DNA of 64,000 bases from Phycisphaera sp. (GTDB lineage Bacteria > Planctomycetota > Phycisphaerae > Phycisphaerales > Phycisphaeraceae): NCBI GenBank assembly GCA_016125215.1, contig WGMF01000024.1, positions 1-64,000 of the forward strand, given 5' to 3'. Under the pieces are notes generated by a model that searched no databases, was not told the origin of the DNA, and saw only the letters and a list, made by a program, of their open reading frames with translations. Made by a program: the position numbers and the translations under genes. Position 1 is the first letter of the stretch, and each line of letters begins with the position of its first letter. Of this stretch, positions 7,428-18,170 are shown in pieces.

Positions 7428-8738
7428 TCAGGCCGACATGATGTGGTGGCGTGGGCCGGTGACATGTGACATCGCGTTGCGGGTATCGACGATGAGCCTG
7501 GCGTGGTCGGCCACCATCTGCCAGTCGTAGACTTTGTGATTGGTGGCAATGAGCACGCAGTCGTAGCCCGCGAGCATCTTGGGTGAGAGATCGACGCTGG
7601 TCATTTGAAGGTCGTAGCGGCGCATGCGGTGCGTCGCGGGGACGTGGGGGTCGTTGTAGTCCACCTCCGCGCCGAGGGCTTCGAGTTTTTCGATCAGCTC
7701 AAAGCTCGGGCTTTCGCGCACGTCATCGACATTGGGCTTATAAGCCAACCCCATGACGAGCACCTTGGCCCCTTTGACCGCCTTGCCCGCGTTGTTGAGC
7801 GCCAGCGTCACGCGCTGCACGACATAGTCCGGCATGGCGTGGTTCACCTGGCCGGCCAGCTCGATGAACTTCGTCGGCAATCCCACCTCGCGTGCCTTCC
7901 ACGTCAGGTAGAACGGATCGATGGGGATGCAGTGCCCGCCAAGTCCGGGGCCGGGGTAGAACGCCTGGAACCCGAACGGTTTGGTGCTGGCCGCCTCGAT
8001 CACTTCCCACACGTCGATGCCCATCTCGGTGAGCACGAGCTTCATCTCGTTGACCAGCGCGATGTTGACGGCACGATAGATATTCTCCAAGAGCTTGGCG
8101 GCCTCGGCGACCTCGGCTGTGGAGACGGGGATCACCTTCTCGACCGCGCGACGGTAGAGCGCCAGCGCCAACTCGCCCGACAGTTTGTCGATGCCGCCGA
8201 CGAGCTTGGGGATCGTTCGTGTGTTGTGGTCCTTTCGGCCGGGGTCTTCTCGCTCCGGGGAATAAGCGAGATAGAAATCCTCGCCACACTTCATGCCTTT
8301 GGCCTCGAAGCGCGGCAGCATGATCTCGCGGGTGGTGCGCGGGTAGGTCGTCGATTCGAGCACGATGAGCTGTCCCTTGCGCAGCGTCCGGGCAATCGCG
8401 TCCGAGGTGTTTTCGACATAGGAAAGGTCGGGTTCGAGGTGCTTGCCCAACGGCGTCGGCACACACACGATCACCGCGTCGGGCTCGCCTAACCGCTCAA
8501 AGTCGCATGTCACGTCAAAACGCCCGCCCTCGAGCATCGGGCTGACAAGGTCCTCGCCGAGGTGTTTGAGGTAGCTCTTGCCCTGTTGCAAAAGCTCGAT
8601 CTTCCGGGGGTCGATGTCGAAACCCATCACGGGCAAGCCGGCGTTCCAGAAGGCGCGCAACAGCGGCAGCCCGACGTAACCCAGCCCGATGACGCCGACG
8701 CGTGCCTTGCCGTGATCGAAAAGTTCTTGGGGGTTCAA
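7428..8738 (-). CDS. UDP-sugar 6-dehydrogenase (UDP-glucose/UDP-ManNAc dehydrogenase family)
   Basis: NAD-dependent oxidation of a nucleotide sugar to the uronic acid, supplying precursors for surface polysaccharide. Rossmann motif VGVIGLGYVGLPL (about residues 14-26), the middle domain, and active-site Cys270 in PGPGLGGHCIPIDPFYL are all present; length about 436 aa. The closest remembered relatives are WecC/WbpA/TviB-type enzymes rather than the shorter UDP-glucose enzymes, but substrate is uncertain. I chose TTG 8738 because CGGAG lies eight bases upstream. No ATG is available, and the longer open frame (to 8876) would overlap the divergent TauE gene. Confidence 0.9.
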   Translation of the reverse strand: MNPQELFDHGKARVGVIGLGYVGLPLLRAFWNAGLPVMGFDIDPRKIELLQQGKSYLKHLGEDLVSPMLEGGRFDVTCDFERLGEPDAVIVCVPTPLGKHLEPDLSYVENTSDAIARTLRKGQLIVLESTTYPRTTREIMLPRFEAKGMKCGEDFYLAYSPEREDPGRKDHNTRTIPKLVGGIDKLSGELALALYRRAVEKVIPVSTAEVAEAAKLLENIYRAVNIALVNEMKLVLTEMGIDVWEVIEAASTKPFGFQAFYPGPGLGGHCIPIDPFYLTWKAREVGLPTKFIELAGQVNHAMPDYVVQRVTLALNNAGKAVKGAKVLVMGLAYKPNVDDVRESPSFELIEKLEALGAEVDYNDPHVPATHRMRRYDLQMTSVDLSPKMLAGYDCVLIATNHKVYDWQMVADHARLIVDTRNAMSHVTGPRHHIMSA

Positions 8739-8861
8739 GCCGATCGCTCCGTGGGGAGGAAGAGTGTTGACATTACTTCGGCCCGAAAGGTCAGGCAACT
8801 GCAACGGCGTTTTGCGTTGTGTCGTCCTGCAAGGCCAATCGTTTGCGATTACGCTTGAGAC

Positions 8862-9716
8862 ATGACGTTCACGCAAGGCATCCTCGTCCTCGTCATCGGC
8901 CTATTGGGCGGCGTGCTCGGCGGGATGCTAGGCGTAGGCGGGAGCGTCATCATGATCCCCGGCTTGACCATGGCGCTGGGGCCGAACCAGCATCTTTATC
9001 AGGCCGCCGCCATGATTGCCAACGTCGCGGTCTCGATCCCCGCTGCGCTGCGGCATCGGAGGTCGGGCATGATGCTGCCTCATGTTCTCAAATGGATGCT
9101 CCCCGCCGCGGTAGTGTTCATCCTCGTCGGCGTGTGGGCAAGCAATCTCGAACTCTTCCGCTCTTCATCGGGCGAGCAGCGGCTGAGGCGGGTTTTTGCG
9201 CTCTTTCTGGTCTATGTGATCTATGTCAACGTGGTGCGTTTGGTCCGTCCGCGATCATCGAGTGACAGCGACCTGACACTTGATCCCGTCGAAGTCCGTG
9301 AAAACACACGCAAGACCGCAACACCTGTGCGCTGCGGGGTCGTCGGCTCGGTGATGGGCACGATCGGCGGCTTACTGGGCATCGGCGGTGGGGCGGTCGC
9401 GGTGCCGATGCAACAGGTCTTGCTCCGCTTGCCCCTGCGTTCGTGCATTGCCAACAGTTCGATGGTGATCTGCGTCAGCGCAGCGATTGGCGCGATCTAC
9501 AAAAACATGACGCTCGGTCAGCACGTTGTCCCCAGCGAGCCGGCGTCGGTTCTGAGCTGGTCCGACAGCGTGATGATCGCGGCGGTGCTTGCGCCCACGG
9601 CGTGGGTCGGCGGGCGACTGGGCGCATCGCTCACGCACCGGCTGCCGCTTCGCGTCGTGCGCATCGCGTTTGTCGTGCTCATGATCGTCGCGGCCTGGAA
9701 GATGGCGGGACTGTGA
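8862..9716 (+). CDS. TauE/SafE (DUF81) family membrane transporter
   Basis: Inner-membrane protein of 284 aa with two Gly-rich repeats, GLLGGVLGGMLGVGGSVIMIPGL at the start and GTIGGLLGIGGGAVAVPM in the middle, the hallmark of the TauE/SafE family. These move small organic or sulfur anions such as sulfite or sulfoacetate outward, or act as permeases. Seven or eight hydrophobic segments are visible. It is divergent from the sugar-nucleotide dehydrogenase. A sulfatase gene lies convergently next door, so a sulfur-export role is plausible but is only inferred. Confidence 0.9.
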   Translation: MTFTQGILVLVIGLLGGVLGGMLGVGGSVIMIPGLTMALGPNQHLYQAAAMIANVAVSIPAALRHRRSGMMLPHVLKWMLPAAVVFILVGVWASNLELFRSSSGEQRLRRVFALFLVYVIYVNVVRLVRPRSSSDSDLTLDPVEVRENTRKTATPVRCGVVGSVMGTIGGLLGIGGGAVAVPMQQVLLRLPLRSCIANSSMVICVSAAIGAIYKNMTLGQHVVPSEPASVLSWSDSVMIAAVLAPTAWVGGRLGASLTHRLPLRVVRIAFVVLMIVAAWKMAGL

Positions 9717-9727
9717 CGGTTTGTTTT

Positions 9728-11137
9728 TTAAGTTAACGCCGGCACGATCTCGCACGCCGGCTCACCGATGCGACGCATCCGTTCCTTGATCCGTGAGGCA
9801 AGCTCTGCACGCACCGTGGCCAGTGACGGTTCACCGACAAGATTGTTCAATTCGTAAGGGTCGTTCTCAAGGTCGTAGAGCACCGCTTCGGTGTATCTCG
9901 CTGCGCAGCCGGGTGCTGCGTCGATCCAGTCTTTCTCGGGAGCAGCGATCCCGTACTTCCATCTCGCGGTCCTCAGCGCACGGCCGGTCTGCGATTCACT
10001 GATCTGGGCGTAGACGTCATCGGGCCAGGGATGGTCACATCGTGCCGCGCCGGTGAGTTGCTGCAGCGGTCTGCCTGCGAAGTTACCCGGCACCACCACA
10101 CCCGCCGCGTGCAGGACCGTAGCCGGCAGGTCGATCAGGCTCACGAGTTCATCCACGACACCCGGGCCTTGCGAGCCGGCTCCGCGATGGGGTCCCGTGA
10201 AGCCCGGCCCCTGAATAATCAGCGGGATGCGCAGAGAGGCTTCGTGGGGCGAGCGTTTGTATTCGCCGTTGCGCGTGCAGAAGTGGCAGCCGTGGTCGGT
10301 GGTGTAGATCACCAGCGTGTTGTCGGACAGGCCGAGCATGTCCAGTTCGTGGAAGATCGTGCCCATCGCGCGGTCGAGCGCATCGCAGCAGCCCAGGTAG
10401 TCGGGCAGGTGGCGTGGCCAATCGCCTTTTCCGCCATTGATCTTTGTTGCTCCGATCAAGTCGCCCGGCACGCGGTGTTGGGCAAAGCGTTGTTTGGAGC
10501 CGATCGGTCCGACGTATCGGTTCAGGTCGTTCTGCTGGTGCGGTTCGATGAAACTGGCAAACATGAAGAACGGCTTGCCGCTGCGTCGGGTGTGGTATTG
10601 ACGCAGGTACTCCAGCACGAAGTGCGTCGTGGCCTCGACGCGGTAGCCCTCCCAGTCCACACGCCTGTTGTCTTTGTCGAAGTAGTAACCCTCGTAACCG
10701 TGGCTGGTGAACTCGAGCACGTCGGCCGCCATCCAATAGTCGCGGTATCCGCCGCGGCGTTCGGCTGGAACGGGGCGCGTGCGGAAGTTGTCCTGTCCAT
10801 CCGACGCCAGGTGCCACTTGCCGACGTAAGCCGTTTCGTAACCAGCCGCGCCGAGCAGCTTGGCAATCGTCGGTTGATCGATCGGCAGTGAACGGTTGTT
10901 TACGACACAACCGGTCTGCGTGGCGTACAACCCCGACTGCAGACATGACCGAGCCGGCCCACACACGGGCTGCATCGTAAAGGTATGACGGAACCGCACC
11001 CCTCTGGCCGCCATCGCGTCGAGGTTCGGCGTCAGGCCATCGACAAACCCCGGGAAGTTCGGCTCACGGTAACAGTTGATGGTATCAAATCTTTGCTGGT
11101 CGGAAAGGACAAAGAGGATGTTGGGGGGGATAGACAT
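9728..11137 (-). CDS. type I sulfatase (arylsulfatase/choline-sulfatase-like)
   Basis: Hydrolyses a sulfate ester. The N-terminus PPNILFVLSDQQRFDT supplies metal-binding Asp residues, and Cys59-Gly-Pro-Ala-Arg63 is the Cys-x-Pro-x-Arg formylglycine motif that needs the maturation enzyme. The C-terminal subdomain and the His/Lys residues of the family follow; length about 469 aa is normal. No signal peptide is visible from ATG 11137, so it would be cytoplasmic unless the start is wrong. A GTG three codons upstream is an alternative. Substrate unknown; sulfatase richness is usual in planctomycetes that use sulfated algal polysaccharides. Confidence 0.93.
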   Translation of the reverse strand: MSIPPNILFVLSDQQRFDTINCYREPNFPGFVDGLTPNLDAMAARGVRFRHTFTMQPVCGPARSCLQSGLYATQTGCVVNNRSLPIDQPTIAKLLGAAGYETAYVGKWHLASDGQDNFRTRPVPAERRGGYRDYWMAADVLEFTSHGYEGYYFDKDNRRVDWEGYRVEATTHFVLEYLRQYHTRRSGKPFFMFASFIEPHQQNDLNRYVGPIGSKQRFAQHRVPGDLIGATKINGGKGDWPRHLPDYLGCCDALDRAMGTIFHELDMLGLSDNTLVIYTTDHGCHFCTRNGEYKRSPHEASLRIPLIIQGPGFTGPHRGAGSQGPGVVDELVSLIDLPATVLHAAGVVVPGNFAGRPLQQLTGAARCDHPWPDDVYAQISESQTGRALRTARWKYGIAAPEKDWIDAAPGCAARYTEAVLYDLENDPYELNNLVGEPSLATVRAELASRIKERMRRIGEPACEIVPALT

Positions 11138-11357
11138 GATCTGCACTCTATCGGGACACGATAGACCGATGCAAATGAGTCACACAGTCCCGGGTGATCA
11201 CGTTCTGGTATGTAGTTGCGTGTCGATGATTGAGATCGTTATACTGCTTCATATCAAGTTCGCGATGTTTAAGGGGGATTCAAGCCGATCGCGCAAGGTT
11301 GGCTGATGAGTAGTTACATTCAATCAAGATGAAGTTTGGTTTTAGAATTTATCGACA

Positions 11358-12026
11358 ATGACGACTCCCAGCACGCTCCGCCAGGGCGACACCGTGTACC
11401 ATGTCCTCAGGCCCGAATGGGGAAAGGGCACGGTCAACCAGGCCGCCCGCATCACGCACGAGGGCAAGCCCGCCCAGCGTGTGGTCATCACCTTTGCCAA
11501 CCACGGTCGCGTCACGCTCAACACCGCAATTGCCAGCCTTGTCACACAGGAACCCACACCCACCGTCATGAACACGCCCAACACCGAACGTTCGTTCCCC
11601 TCATCAGCAGGCCATCCATCTAAAAACGCACCCGGTTCCGTCGGCGGCGGCTGGCTCGGGTCGCTGGGTGAGAAGTCCCACGACGCAGCCGAACTCTACA
11701 GACTGCCCGAAGCGATGACCGACCCCTTTGCCTCGCAGGAGAGCCGACTTGTCGCCACGCTTTCGAGCTACCGTTTCAGCACCGAGCCACGAAGCCTCAT
11801 CGAATGGGCGGTGGCACAGACCCACCTCGATGACCCGTTAAGCAAATACACAAGGCCCGTGCTCGAACAGGGCTTTTACCGTTTCTGCCGTGACCGCGAC
11901 AACCACCTGCTCGATATGGTGCGCAACCTCAAACGCAACAACCAGCACGCCATGCTCCACCAGATTGCCCACAAAACAGCCCTCCCCGCCGCACGCAACG
12001 CCCTTGCCAAAGCCATGAAGGCGTAA
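11358..12026 (+). CDS. DUF3553-like N-terminal domain protein, function unknown
   Basis: A 222 aa soluble protein. Residues 6-60 (RQGDTVYHVLRPEWGKGTV.. then VVITFANHGRVTLN) look like the small beta-barrel DUF3553/CarD-like module that often sits in nucleic-acid-associated proteins. A low-complexity linker (about 62-95) follows, and then an unrecognised helical domain rich in Arg, His and Asn (about 110-222). No strong ribosome site precedes ATG 11358. It runs into ligA on the same strand with a 101-base gap, so a DNA-related role is possible but not shown. Confidence 0.75.
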   Translation: MTTPSTLRQGDTVYHVLRPEWGKGTVNQAARITHEGKPAQRVVITFANHGRVTLNTAIASLVTQEPTPTVMNTPNTERSFPSSAGHPSKNAPGSVGGGWLGSLGEKSHDAAELYRLPEAMTDPFASQESRLVATLSSYRFSTEPRSLIEWAVAQTHLDDPLSKYTRPVLEQGFYRFCRDRDNHLLDMVRNLKRNNQHAMLHQIAHKTALPAARNALAKAMKA

Positions 12027-12043
12027 ATCTTAGATCTCAATAA

Positions 12044-14224
<2,181 letters not shown>

Positions 14225-14247
14225 TTGGGCCATCACGTCTACGCCGG

Positions 14248-15330
14248 TCAAGCCGGCAGGTTGCGCTTCCAGAACTCAAGCCAGTTATCGTAGAGCACGC
14301 CGTGGATGTCCGTGTCACTGAAGCCACGATTGGCCATCGCATCGCCGATCCTTCCGAGGTCGGCAATCGTGTCCAAACCCTCGGGGATATCCGCCCGGCC
14401 AAACCCGCCGTCGAGGTCGGAGCCTATCGCCACGTGCCCCGCACTGCCCGCGACGCTACAAAGGTGCGCGACATGGTCCACGACCCCATCCAACGGCGGC
14501 CGCCGACGGGTGTCTGATGTGAGGAACCTGTTGTAGAGCGGGACCCCCACGACACCTTTGCGTTCAAAGATCGACTTGAGCTGCGCATCGCTGTGGTTGC
14601 GCGGGATGTCGCACAAGGACCGGCAGGCGGTGTGGCTGGAGTAGATTGCACCGCCAAAGTATTCCACCGCGTCGGCGAAGGTGCGGTCGCTGGTGTGCGT
14701 CAGGTCCAGCGGCATGTCGAGCTTACGCATTTCATCGAGCAACTCTTGCCCCATCGGTGAAAGCGGGCCATCGACATCGTGTTCGTTAGCCTGACCCGCC
14801 GGTGCGGGTGTACCGTGGGCGTAGTGGCTCTTGCCGAAGTGCGCGAGCATGAGCGAGCGCAACCCGACCTTATGCCACGATTTCAAATCCTCTGGTTCAA
14901 CGATAGGGTCAGCCCCTTCCATCGTGAGGATCACACCGGGCGACCGCGAGTCGGCACAACTTAGAAGGCTCAGCCGATCCTTCACGATCAGCAGGTGTCC
15001 CGCCGCCTGCAGTTCCCGGTAATACGCCAACTGTCCGTGTGCGACCGCTGCCGCCATTTCCCGCGTCGGCCAGTCGAGGCTTGAAGCCGACAGCGATTTC
15101 TCCTGCGTGACCCACGGCTTGGCTCGCGCGATGAGCGTGCTCACACACACACGCACGCCGCCGCGACGCATTTCATCCAGCGTCACGGTGCAGAATCCCC
15201 GGTCGTCGAGTTCGGTACCCGCCTCGCGTTGCCGGATGGATACGATGGGTTGCGTGAGGTCTCGCCGATAACACAGGGCGTTCATGGCCAGGTCGAGGTG
15301 GCCGTCGAAGATCGGGGGAGAGGGTTTCAC
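14248..15330 (-). CDS. membrane dipeptidase, peptidase family M19 (renal dipeptidase-like)
   Basis: Zinc dipeptidase of 360 aa. Metal ligands expected in the family are visible: His-x-Asp in IFDGHLDLAMN (residues 7-17), the Glu in ILTMEGADPI, and later His residues in LDLTHTSD and YSSHTACRSL; AIGSDLDGG closes the site. There is no signal peptide or anchor, so bacterial cytoplasmic use is likely (dipeptides or small cyclic amides). It starts at GTG 15330 inside the stop region of the upstream esterase gene (GTGA overlap), so the two are translationally coupled. Confidence 0.9.
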   Translation of the reverse strand: MKPSPPIFDGHLDLAMNALCYRRDLTQPIVSIRQREAGTELDDRGFCTVTLDEMRRGGVRVCVSTLIARAKPWVTQEKSLSASSLDWPTREMAAAVAHGQLAYYRELQAAGHLLIVKDRLSLLSCADSRSPGVILTMEGADPIVEPEDLKSWHKVGLRSLMLAHFGKSHYAHGTPAPAGQANEHDVDGPLSPMGQELLDEMRKLDMPLDLTHTSDRTFADAVEYFGGAIYSSHTACRSLCDIPRNHSDAQLKSIFERKGVVGVPLYNRFLTSDTRRRPPLDGVVDHVAHLCSVAGSAGHVAIGSDLDGGFGRADIPEGLDTIADLGRIGDAMANRGFSDTDIHGVLYDNWLEFWKRNLPA

Positions 15331-16130
15331 GCGAATCGCTGCTCAAGCCAATCGAGCATCAGGCCGGTCCAGGCTTTGGTAACAGGGATGTCTTGTGCCA
15401 GCCCGACGCCGTGGCGGCCGTGTTGGAAGACATGCAGGTCGCAGGGGACCTTGTTGTGGTGACAGGCGTCTGCAAACATCATGCTGTTGGCCACAGGCAC
15501 CCCACCGTCCTCGGCGGTGTGCCAGATGAAGATCGGGGGCGTATCGGGAGAGACCTGTCTGTGTGTGCTCAGTTCCTCAGCCAGTGCTTCGGGTGCGTCT
15601 GGCCCAAGCAGATTTCTGCGTGACCCCATGTGAGCCGACGGTCCGGTGAGTGTGATGACGGGGTAACACAGGACCGCGGCGTCGGGGCGGGCGCTGTGGC
15701 GTGGGGCGAGGTCGTCATCGACGCTTGTGAAACGGTCAAATAAAACAGTGAGCGACGAGACCAGGTGCCCGCCGGCCGAGAACCCGATGATCGCAATCTT
15801 CCGGGGGTCGATGCCCCATTGGTCGGCGTGTTCTCGCACGATGCGGACCGCGCGCTGCGCGTCGTTGAGCATCTCGGGGTGGCGGTGGGGGTGTTTCATC
15901 CCAAGGCGGTAACTCAGCACCGCGGAGGGGTAGCCGTGCGCGTTGAAAAACTCGGCGATCACAGGCCCCTCGTGTGGCGCGTGCCCCCCGTAGCCCCCGC
16001 CCGGGCACACGATCACGAAGCCCGGCTTGGTGGGCTTGTCGAGCAGGTAGGGCGTGAGTTTAGGCGGCGGGTCTTCCGGGGCGAGGGGTTTAAAGTTCGG
16101 CCAAAGCGGGATGGGGGGGTGGCTGGGCAT
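15327..16130 (-). CDS. alpha/beta hydrolase, acetyl-xylan-esterase/BD-FAE-like
   Basis: Predicted carboxyl esterase of 267 aa. The oxyanion stretch VIVCPGGGYGGHAPHEG and the nucleophile elbow IIGFSAGGHLVSSL (Ser about 118) match small sugar-acetyl esterases. WHTAEDGGVP supplies the acid and HGRHGVGLA the His. No signal peptide is visible. Proteins of this type usually deacetylate plant or algal oligosaccharides. The stop overlaps the start of the M19 dipeptidase by four bases. The upstream neighbour is the AraC regulator on the same strand, 54 bases away, so all three could form one unit. Confidence 0.87.
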   Translation of the reverse strand: MPSHPPIPLWPNFKPLAPEDPPPKLTPYLLDKPTKPGFVIVCPGGGYGGHAPHEGPVIAEFFNAHGYPSAVLSYRLGMKHPHRHPEMLNDAQRAVRIVREHADQWGIDPRKIAIIGFSAGGHLVSSLTVLFDRFTSVDDDLAPRHSARPDAAVLCYPVITLTGPSAHMGSRRNLLGPDAPEALAEELSTHRQVSPDTPPIFIWHTAEDGGVPVANSMMFADACHHNKVPCDLHVFQHGRHGVGLAQDIPVTKAWTGLMLDWLEQRFA

Positions 16131-16184
16131 GGGGGTTGGATGGGGTAGAGTAAGGATTATAAATACTTCCCGGATGCACGGCGT

Positions 16185-17021
16185 TTAGTTTATCGAGAGG
16201 TGTTGTTGTCGGCGGTAATCGGCGGGTGATCGGCCAACGATCTGCCTGAACACGCGGTGGAACTGGGGGTAGCTGCCGAAGCCCGACCGCAGCGCCGCTT
16301 CGATCATGGTGTACTTGCGTCCCGAGCCGTAGAGGTCGAGGAAGCGTTCGATCCGGCGACGGTTGCGGAAGTCGACGAGAGACACGCCGGTCTGTTGCTT
16401 GAACAGTCGGCTCAGTCGGCTCGGGCTCAACCCACAGCGCTTCGAGAGTGTTTCGAGGTCGGTCAGTTCGTGTTCATCACGGAGGATCAACGCGGCGCGT
16501 TCCACCGCGGGGTGAACGTCCGAGGCGTCTTCGAGTGAATCGGCTGCCAGGTGGTCGTGCCACGCACTGAGCAAAGCGTGTGTCAGCGCCGCGTTGCCCA
16601 GCACGGTGTCGCGGTCAAAGCTGTTACGCGTGGTCCCACAGAGTTGTCCGAGATGCGAGTAGGCCTGTTCGGACAACCGTGAGACCAGCACGCGACCGGG
16701 GTCGAAAGCATTGAGTGTAGGGCCCCGTGACGTGGAAGCCAGCGACCGCACACGTTCGGGTTTGATGACGGCGATCCACATGGAGAACTCGGGCGACATG
16801 TCGAGGAGGACGTGCTCCTGTCCGGGAAAGAGCCAGAGCAGGACCCGCCGACGAATGGTGACGCGTTGATCGGTGACAAGATAACGGGCGGTGCCGCTGA
16901 CGACGAGGTTGAACTCCAGCTCTCGGTGTCGGTGCGTGCGGCTCAGACCGGACGAGCCGGGCTCGAGCATCCAGATGTTTCCGTCGTGATCGCCGGGGAG
17001 GTGTAATTTTTCCTCAGCCAT
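16185..17021 (-). CDS. AraC family transcriptional regulator with cupin-like sensor domain
   Basis: A 278 aa regulator. Residues 1-150 form a cupin-like sensor (HRHRELEFNLVVSGTARYLV). About 180-278 hold the two AraC helix-turn-helix motifs (DLETLSKRCGLSPSRLSRLF and Phe-Gly-Ser-Tyr-Pro-Gln-Phe-His-Arg-Val-Phe-Arg). I set the start at ATG 17021 (MAEEKLHLPG), because the longer frame passes through hydrophobic codons that are not part of the family. It is divergent from the phyH gene across a 196-base AT-richer gap; control of that gene is the simplest reading. Confidence 0.9.
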   Translation of the reverse strand: MAEEKLHLPGDHDGNIWMLEPGSSGLSRTHRHRELEFNLVVSGTARYLVTDQRVTIRRRVLLWLFPGQEHVLLDMSPEFSMWIAVIKPERVRSLASTSRGPTLNAFDPGRVLVSRLSEQAYSHLGQLCGTTRNSFDRDTVLGNAALTHALLSAWHDHLAADSLEDASDVHPAVERAALILRDEHELTDLETLSKRCGLSPSRLSRLFKQQTGVSLVDFRNRRRIERFLDLYGSGRKYTMIEAALRSGFGSYPQFHRVFRQIVGRSPADYRRQQHLSIN

Positions 17022-17143
17022 GACAAAATATGATAACAGATAGCCAAAAGATAAGAAGATATGGGCTGGTATCAGTGTGATAATGATATCCATGAAGTAA
17101 GGGAGGCTGGCGGGTTTTATGGCTGCGCCTCCGTTCCACCCCC

Positions 17144-17178
17144 CCCCGGAAGTTAACCCGGAAGTTAACCCGGAGTAT
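17144..17178. repeat. direct repeat of CCGGAAGTTAAC upstream of phyH
   Basis: CCGGAAGTTAAC occurs at 17147-17158 and 17159-17170 and starts a third time at 17171 (CCGGAGT). The first copy begins with CCCCCGGAAG, the word that recurs through the window. It lies 40-75 bases before the phyH start, a plausible activator site for the AraC protein, or a duplicated copy of the recurring word. Confidence 0.5.
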
Positions 17179-17217
17179 CCCCGCAAGCTTTCCGGATTCC
17201 ACCCATCAGGAGACGCC

Positions 17218-18051
17218 ATGTCCGCCACCGCAACACTCTCGACCGTCATCACCGATGAACTCAAAGAACAGTACCGCGAAGAAGGTTACATGATCCTTCC
17301 CGCTGTGATCCCGCAGGACATGATTGACATGCTCCGTGAAGAGTGCTCGTACTTCCTCGGGTACTACGACGCACAGATGGACATGCGCGGCAGCAAGACC
17401 GAGGGCATCAACCACCGCTCCAAGCGGTACTTCATCAGCAACATGTACCGGCTCTCGCCGCGGCTGTGGCAATTCATCTTCAGCGACCTGATGGCCCAGA
17501 TCGCGCAGGCGACGCTGGGCCCGGAGGTTTACCTCTTCCACGAGCAGTGGGTCGTCAAGGGCGCGGAGCAGGGCATGAAGTTCGCCTGGCACCAGGACTC
17601 GGGCTACGTCAAGCACGGCGACCGCATGACCAAGCACAAGCCCTACCTCACCTGCTGGTGTCCGCTCGACGACGTCGATGAACGCAACGGTTCGGTCTAC
17701 CTCCTGCCCCACTCGCGTGGCGGAACGAAGGACTACATCTACGACCACGACCAGGAACAGGTCAGCAATGACCTCATCGGTTACAAGGGTGAAGACCCCG
17801 GCATCCCCATCAAGTGCCCCGCGGGCTCGATCGTCGCCTTCACCAGCTACAACTTCCACCGCTCCGGCGCCAACACCACCAGCAAAATGCGCCGCGTCTA
17901 TCTTCCGCAGTATTCATGCGAAGTGATCCATAACACCAACGGCCAACGCTGGGCGTATGGAGTGCCCTTTGTGAAGGACGGCAGAAACATCTACGACCAC
18001 GCCACCGACACAGCCGCCAAATGGGGCGGGCACCCGGGTTTGAACGAATAA
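17218..18051 (+). CDS. phytanoyl-CoA dioxygenase (PhyH) family Fe(II)/2-oxoglutarate enzyme
   Basis: Non-haem iron oxygenase of 277 aa. The His-x-Asp iron ligands are in KFAWHQDSGYVKH (about residue 125) and the distal His is in YNFHRSGANTT; the family double-stranded beta-helix surrounds them. ATG 17218 follows AGGAG. Planctomycetes carry many PhyH paralogues of unknown substrate. The URO-D-like gene follows on the same strand and the AraC gene is divergent, so the trio is likely a small catabolic or demethylation unit. Confidence 0.9.
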   Translation: MSATATLSTVITDELKEQYREEGYMILPAVIPQDMIDMLREECSYFLGYYDAQMDMRGSKTEGINHRSKRYFISNMYRLSPRLWQFIFSDLMAQIAQATLGPEVYLFHEQWVVKGAEQGMKFAWHQDSGYVKHGDRMTKHKPYLTCWCPLDDVDERNGSVYLLPHSRGGTKDYIYDHDQEQVSNDLIGYKGEDPGIPIKCPAGSIVAFTSYNFHRSGANTTSKMRRVYLPQYSCEVIHNTNGQRWAYGVPFVKDGRNIYDHATDTAAKWGGHPGLNE

Positions 18052-18170
18052 TTCGGCTCCATGATTGAGGTCAGGCCATGTGCGTGATGGATGACAACAA
18101 GAATACCTGCGATGCGTGCGGCTTGTGTGTACCCAAATACAGACGACAGGGGGGCACCCCGGAGTCCGTG

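Noticed and set aside
11214-11245. TTGCGT and TATACT as promoter for the DUF3553-like gene
   Set aside because: The spacer is 20 bases, too long for a standard sigma-70 promoter; only the -10-like hexamer is good.
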